A stretch of 64,000 bases of DNA from Phaseolus vulgaris. Taxonomy: Eukaryota > Streptophyta > Magnoliopsida > Fabales > Fabaceae. Below, piece after piece: positions 58,747 to 64,000 of the stretch (its first letter is position 1; each line of letters opens with the position of its first letter). The stretch covers positions 32,575,753 to 32,639,752 of the forward strand of contig NC_023755.2 in the NCBI RefSeq assembly GCF_000499845.2, read 5' to 3'. A model generated the notes under the pieces. That model did no database searches. It saw only the letters and a list, made by a program, of their open reading frames with translations, and was not told the DNA's origin. A program made the position numbers and the translations under genes.

Positions 58747-58859
58747 TGCAGAACGGAGAGTGGTGAATTCCGATCCTCACCTATGCGAGCCGCGGCTACT
58801 GCTGAATGACCCAAAGGCTACGCCTAAGGGTGTCACTGATAATCCAATATTACCCAAAA

Positions 58860-60330
58860 GGCCAATTGGTCAATGTTTTCTCTTTATGTTTTCTTCTAGA
58901 TAATGAATAAATTTGAGATTGAGAAAATGGAAAGAAAACAAAAGTTGAAGAACAACAAAGTGGAAACAATATATTATTTTTATAGAAAAAATAAAAATAT
59001 TCTTGTTTATGCTTAAAAGTCCTATAATTTTTCAAATGAGTAATATTAGCTTTTATAAAATTTTAATTATAGATTTTATTTTTCAGTTTTTCAAAATTTT
59101 CACATATGTTAGAATATTCGTGTAATAACATATATTAATTTTATTGTTAAAATTTTACTTTAAGAAGTAGTTAATACTATGCTAATTTGCGTAAAAAATT
59201 AAAAGATATACAAACAGTATATTAAAATTGCTTAATTTTAAAAATTTGAACAGCCAGATTTACAAATAAAATTTTATAAAGATTAAAATTGTGTAATTTT
59301 AAAACTATAAAGAATGAAAGTGAATTTAATTTTTTTTTTATCTATTTAGACGTGTAGAAAAAATATTTGTATTTTTCATTTTCTTAGAAAATAGAAGTAG
59401 TAATTAGTTAGCTAAAAGTTAAAAATAATTTTACATCATCGTATAATATTCTCACACTAATTATTTCTTTATTTTTCATGTCTAAAATCAGGAATCATGA
59501 TCAGGCGGAGACCGATTAATTACTTGTGAAACATACATACTAAATTAATGTGTATAATAAACATGATTCTCACAAATACATTTCATGCTATTGCTGCTTG
59601 AGTCATTCATACTAAATTACACTTTTCTAATCTAAATCTTCTGAAAATGCTCTCCCATTAGTCTTCTTTTAGATGATGATAAATATGGAATGCATTTTAT
59701 ACTTCCAAGATATTATATCCATTTACTATTTTCATTTTAGTTTTTATTATATTTTTTGGTAGTTATGTGGAGGGGTAATGTAAGTCAAAGCTTAAAAACA
59801 CTGGAACAAATGAAATTCCAAAGAGAATGTTTCCAGCACTGATATGAGATGAATTTGTTTTATACAGAATTATGGAAAAGAACTAACTTGTGTTCTGAAT
59901 GCATTATAATATTAAATATACAATCAATCATCTATGTATTTATTCTGATAACTGCAACCTAACTAGCCCTAACTAGCTCTGATCATAACTAAAAGCAAGC
60001 AACACGAGCTGGGTAAGTGTATAAGTGTATAAGTATATCCTGTATGACAGCAGATAACAACCTCAGGTCCCTAAGGTCGCTCAATGACCTTCAACTTTAC
60101 ATTCTTCGTAATCTTTGCGAGGTTGATCTTGTAATTGCCATGAAATCTATATAGTTTTTTTCTCCACTTTTCAATTCATTTATTCCTGGCAGTACACAAC
60201 ATAAAATAGACAATAAAAAGAGAGAAAAAAGTTATTAGCTTAATATGTGAAGTAGAATATTGATTAATTATCTTTTTATTAAAACATTAGACTAAGACAA
60301 GGTATAGAATATGGTTTGTTTTTTTTTATC
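58860..60330. other. AT-rich intergenic DNA and Mpv17-gene 3' flank
   Basis: No gene recognised. The part near 60000-60330 is likely 3' UTR of the downstream minus-strand gene. Confidence 0.5.
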
Positions 60331-63235
60331 TCAATTTGAAAAATGATTTACCATATCATTCTCAATCATAGGCGTGTAAGAATATGTCCCAGTGGAAGGG
60401 CCACAAGCCTTACCCTGAAACCTTAAAACAGACCAGTGGAAGAACACAGTCTACTTACCTCAGAATTTTGGTTTGAAGTGGATGACGTTGTTTCTGATGC
60501 TGACTCGGATATTCGGGTTTCTGATTTCTCATTTGAATAGCTATAAACAAAACAAGATTGTGTATGAATGAGAATCCTGTTGACAATGTAATGACGATCT
60601 GTAACACGTTTTTAATGCTATTTCTTAGTGTGATATATCCTTGTATAAAATGTCACTGTCAACCATCTATGGTTAATCATGTGTAATAATTTAATACGAC
60701 ATGATAATTTTAGAAAACTTACGTTGAAAGTATTGTGACCCAGACGAGCTCTACACAGTCCACCCAAAGAAGCCTTTGTTCCACAGGAATCAGACCATAA
60801 GTAATCAGATGGGCAAAAGGCCAAAGTTTCCACCCTGCCTGGGAAGCATATGAGAGATGTTAGCTGTCCAAAGAGGAGAGTTTTTTCTAATTAAAGAATA
60901 TACATTTCATTCATTATACTATTCTTCATCCTTGCATTGCTAGTGCTTAGTTTAGCTGTATTAACTGAATTCCTATTTGACCCCTTTCTTCCTTCAATTT
61001 TCTTGTTTTCCTTTTAGGTGTCTATAAGACCAAATGGGTAATCTGTAACAAGGCCATTCCCACAGTGGACACATAGCAGGTACACCACCTTCTCTAGATT
61101 CTATTTGTTCACTTTTCTATAAGCAAACATAGGCATCGGATCATTGGTTCTTATTATACCCGCTTGCTTTCCTAGGGCCCTTTGTTTTGCTACAGAAATA
61201 TTATTAATTAGGGGTTTAGGACTGAGCACATTTCACAGCCTTTTTATTCAGCACCAGCTTCAACATAGCTACAATACTACTCGGCTCATGAACGGGAGGT
61301 ATGAGGCACAAGCAAAACACAATGTTGTGACACTTGAAAAAACAATATGGCATAAGGCAGATTTCACCCCGCACAATTCAAGTAATTCATAGTTTAAGAG
61401 CGAGGTACAGGGATACACAAGCTTGTAATGAGAATAAGATGGAACTACAATACCTGAAAATTTGAATTCTAGGTTCACTCAAATTGTTACTATACCTACT
61501 ACATACGCAACACTATAGCAGTTTACCAATTTGAGCCTGAGAGTATGACATAGTCCAAGAACATAAGCTCAATTTTTATCTTGAGACATCTCCACAACTT
61601 CACAATGATGCAGATAATTACATTTAAAATTAACATCTAAAAGCAGCATAAGGAAATAAATCAAATAACTACTCACAGTAAGCAGGGGGAAAAATGTTGA
61701 CTTCAGTTCACCATATATGTTAGTCAAAGATTCAAACCGTAATAAGCCCAAAACCACAAAGTAGATGCTGTTCCAAATTGCAGACCACACAGTTTGGTCG
61801 AAAGCAACTTTAGCAGGGACAACCCACCATTCTTCGAAAGGAAAAAGAGCCTGTGAAATCATGCAATCAATTTCAGTCATTCGTAGAATATCACCAAATA
61901 GTTCCAACTCAAGAAGTCAAAATAATCACCTCACAAAGTTGATAGTAATAATGAGAAAGAGATCCATGGAGAGTAAACCCAACAAGACCTGATCTGAGTA
62001 ACCGCGCCCGATCAAACTCAAAAAGAGGCTTTCCTTCATAGCACTGTATATTTTGGTTAAAAATAGCTGAAGTGTCATAAAACTCTATGTCCAAAATTAG
62101 TATTTCACATTTTGAGAGTCAAAAACAAACCTGAGCAATCCAGTCTCCAATTGAGTAGACAATCCCACTTATTGCCATTTTAGCTAAAACCGGGTTAGCT
62201 TTCAGAGCTTGCTCATAGGCAATCCAATTGTGCTCAGGTATATACCTTAGAATCTCATAAAGGGTCCAACCCTGAATAATAAAACACAAATTAGATGTTA
62301 ACTTCTTCTGTGTCACACAGAAAATACACTTCAGTTTAATCACTCTAGTATTAAACATGCTCTTCTAGTTTCTTTACCAAAGATCCTACATTGACTGGAA
62401 ATATAGGCATACAGCCAAAACAATATAAATAAACATAAGTAGTAGGAGGCAACCCAAATCTCCTGGACAAGCTTTTAGAGTTGAATTAGCCTCTACTCTA
62501 CACCAAATTCTAATATAGTATTAAAGTTTATAATAATGGTTGTTGTTACTTGTTAAGCCTATCAGACTACATGTTACTAAACATTTATCAGACCCGTCGA
62601 GGATGTCCAACAAAACAAACTTTAGATGCGAGAGATGTCCCGCCCTCATAATAAGGGGAGGTGTTGGATTCTACTAACTAGTGATATATAAGTGGAGGCA
62701 ACCTCTATCTCAAGAACAGGTTTTTGGAGTTGGGTTAAACCCAATTTTAAATTCTAAGAACTATTAAGTTAGCGATCAACTTGAGTAACCAACAAGAACA
62801 TGACTGTATAAATTGGAACAATGTTTAAGCTCAATGGGTCTGTGAAAAACAACAATTGGGTGGTAATAATAATGACAATAACAATAAAATGTAAGAAAAT
62901 TTAATATTGAAACTGACATGCCAGTAGTCATGGTCAATGGTGAGCAACTTGGTGACAGCAAAAGTCCCAAACCCCAAAACGATGATGGCATTGATGGTAC
63001 TACTGCTTGTGAGGCCAGGATGAAGCTCTGCCTCTGTTTTGGATTCCAACGGTTGAAAGCCCTCAACTTGGGTTCCTCTGTCTTCAGACACCGGAACTAT
63101 TTCTCGGTCCTCAGCAACAGAGGTGATGATACGACTTCGTTTAGGGGTTGGAGAACAGAGGGGAACGAAATGGGGCTTGGAGAAGGTTGATGTGAGTATG
63201 GGAAAGACGGTGCAAAGAGAAGTAACAGTGGCCAT
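60331..63235 (-). CDS. Mpv17/PMP22-family membrane protein, plastid-type precursor, seven exons
   Basis: Exons (minus): 63235-62918, 62271-62131, 62043-61930, 61850-61677, 60838-60723, 60540-60459 and 60414-60331, joining in frame into 342 residues. Exon 1 has a Ser/Thr-rich, basic transit-like N-terminus (to ~40) and a hydrophobic segment (INAIIVLGFGTFAVTKLL). Later exons give the Mpv17/PMP22 domain: LKANPVLAKMAISGIVYSIG then DWIAQ, RLLRSGLVGFTLHGSLSHYY, KVAFDQTVWSAIWNSIYF, and the signature WKLWPFAHLITYGLIPVEQR with LLWVDCVELVWV. There are four or so membrane spans. Mpv17 relatives are organelle inner-membrane proteins, suggested channels. The polar tail (Ser/Glu/Thr-rich) and last exon are the least certain; reading past the exon 6 donor would stop after 12 more codons. 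Confidence 0.88.
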
Positions 63236-64000
63236 GGAAGAGGGTCCGAGGATTGTGTTTGTGTCGTGTGAATTTGTGAAGTGAGTGGGGCATCACCTCT
63301 TTCCTACTACAACCAACCCACCATGTAAACGCAACTACGCATCTCTGCAATTTGCCAACTTGACTCTGTCTTGTTCATCGGTTAAAAATATACTCTTCTA
63401 CTAAATTACTTAAATAAGGAATATTTTAGTACAATTTTTAATGTTTAAAATTTTAATGTTCTATTATAATTAATAATAAAAACTTAATTAGTACTTTTTA
63501 ACGATTTAAATTATATATTATTAAATTTTTAAAAATATAATATAAAAAATTATTATTTTAAATTACTTTTTATTTTTATTTCAAAGAAATCGAACCCGTA
63601 AGACCCATGTTATTTCTACAGCTAGATCAAAATAGGTTGTTTTTTTCCTGGACCTCTGTTATAACTTTTGCTCTCACCTATAAATGAAACAAAAGATATT
63701 TTGTCTTCAAAAAAATATATTCTAAATTTTATAGTCTAAAAATATATTATATAATTCAAAATATATTTTTAAATTAAAAATATTTTTTAATTATATAATT
63801 CAAAAAAATTTAAAAAAAATGCATTCTAGATTATAAAATTTGAAAGGTATTTCAAAATTTAAAAATACTTTCTAAATTTCGTAATATGAAAATAGATTTT
63901 TATAATGTGGAATGTATTTAGAGAAAACTTATTTTAAATTATAGAAAGTAGAAAGTATTTTCAATATCTTTCAAATTTTATAATCAGATTTTTTTCCGAA
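63236..64000. other. Mpv17-gene upstream region and AT-rich DNA
   Basis: The first ~120 bases upstream of the ATG are GC-richer and probably 5' UTR/proximal promoter. The rest is AT-rich with no gene; the window ends in it. Confidence 0.5.

Overview
The window is nuclear DNA of a higher plant. It is very AT-rich, has spliced genes with GT-AG introns and plant promoter elements, and carries dense nested transposable elements. The repeat style points to a legume of the bean group (Phaseolus, Vigna or Glycine relatives): Athila-like LTRs with TTGCTCAAGCGAG hairpins, a TRIM, CACTA elements with CACTACAAGAAAA ends, and a Tat element. That placement is inference from recognised repeat types, not from a search.

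Host genes are few. They are an intronless PSB27 photosystem II assembly/repair gene (7560-8072, +), a five-exon clade E-like protein phosphatase 2C with an MGCC lipid-anchor start (31313-33742, +), a small secreted glycine/proline-rich cell-wall protein (43233-43709, +), a 51-residue single-span membrane protein (58591-58746, -), and a seven-exon Mpv17/PMP22-family gene with a plastid-type N-terminal extension (60331-63235, -). They look like ordinary, unlinked housekeeping or structural genes.

The rest is mobile DNA and relics. 1.9-5.6 kb is a decayed Athila-like element with gag and protease but no reverse transcriptase or integrase. 10.5-11.3 kb is a decayed GC-rich hAT-like repeat. 11419-15755 is a CACTA element with ATT target duplications. 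It carries exons of a NOT2/VIP2 gene and of a second coiled-coil gene, with a complete TRIM (12794-13160, TTTGA duplications) nested inside. 16.1-17.2 kb is a long fold-back repeat around degenerate telomere-like DNA. 18402-18783 is a CACTA-type MITE, 19.0-19.5 kb a LINE relic, and 20.1-20.8 kb a 26-bp GC-rich minisatellite. 26.16-27.12 kb is a second CACTA-like element split by a 5'-truncated LINE with ACTAAATT duplications. 36.5-37.7 kb is a reverse-strand Athila-type LTR relic, and 39.1-41.9 kb a CACTA end followed by a decayed reverse-strand gypsy element.

The most striking object is a near-intact, very young Tat-lineage Ty3/gypsy retrotransposon (44698-54991, coding on the minus strand). 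Its LTRs are essentially identical except that the U3 25-bp repeat has five copies in one and two in the other. It has gag-protease and RT-RNaseH-aRNaseH-integrase in one frame broken by a single TAG codon. It also has a separate antisense gene with its own TATA box and a 76-bp intron, and a ~15-copy 69-bp tandem array lying exactly between the two convergent genes.
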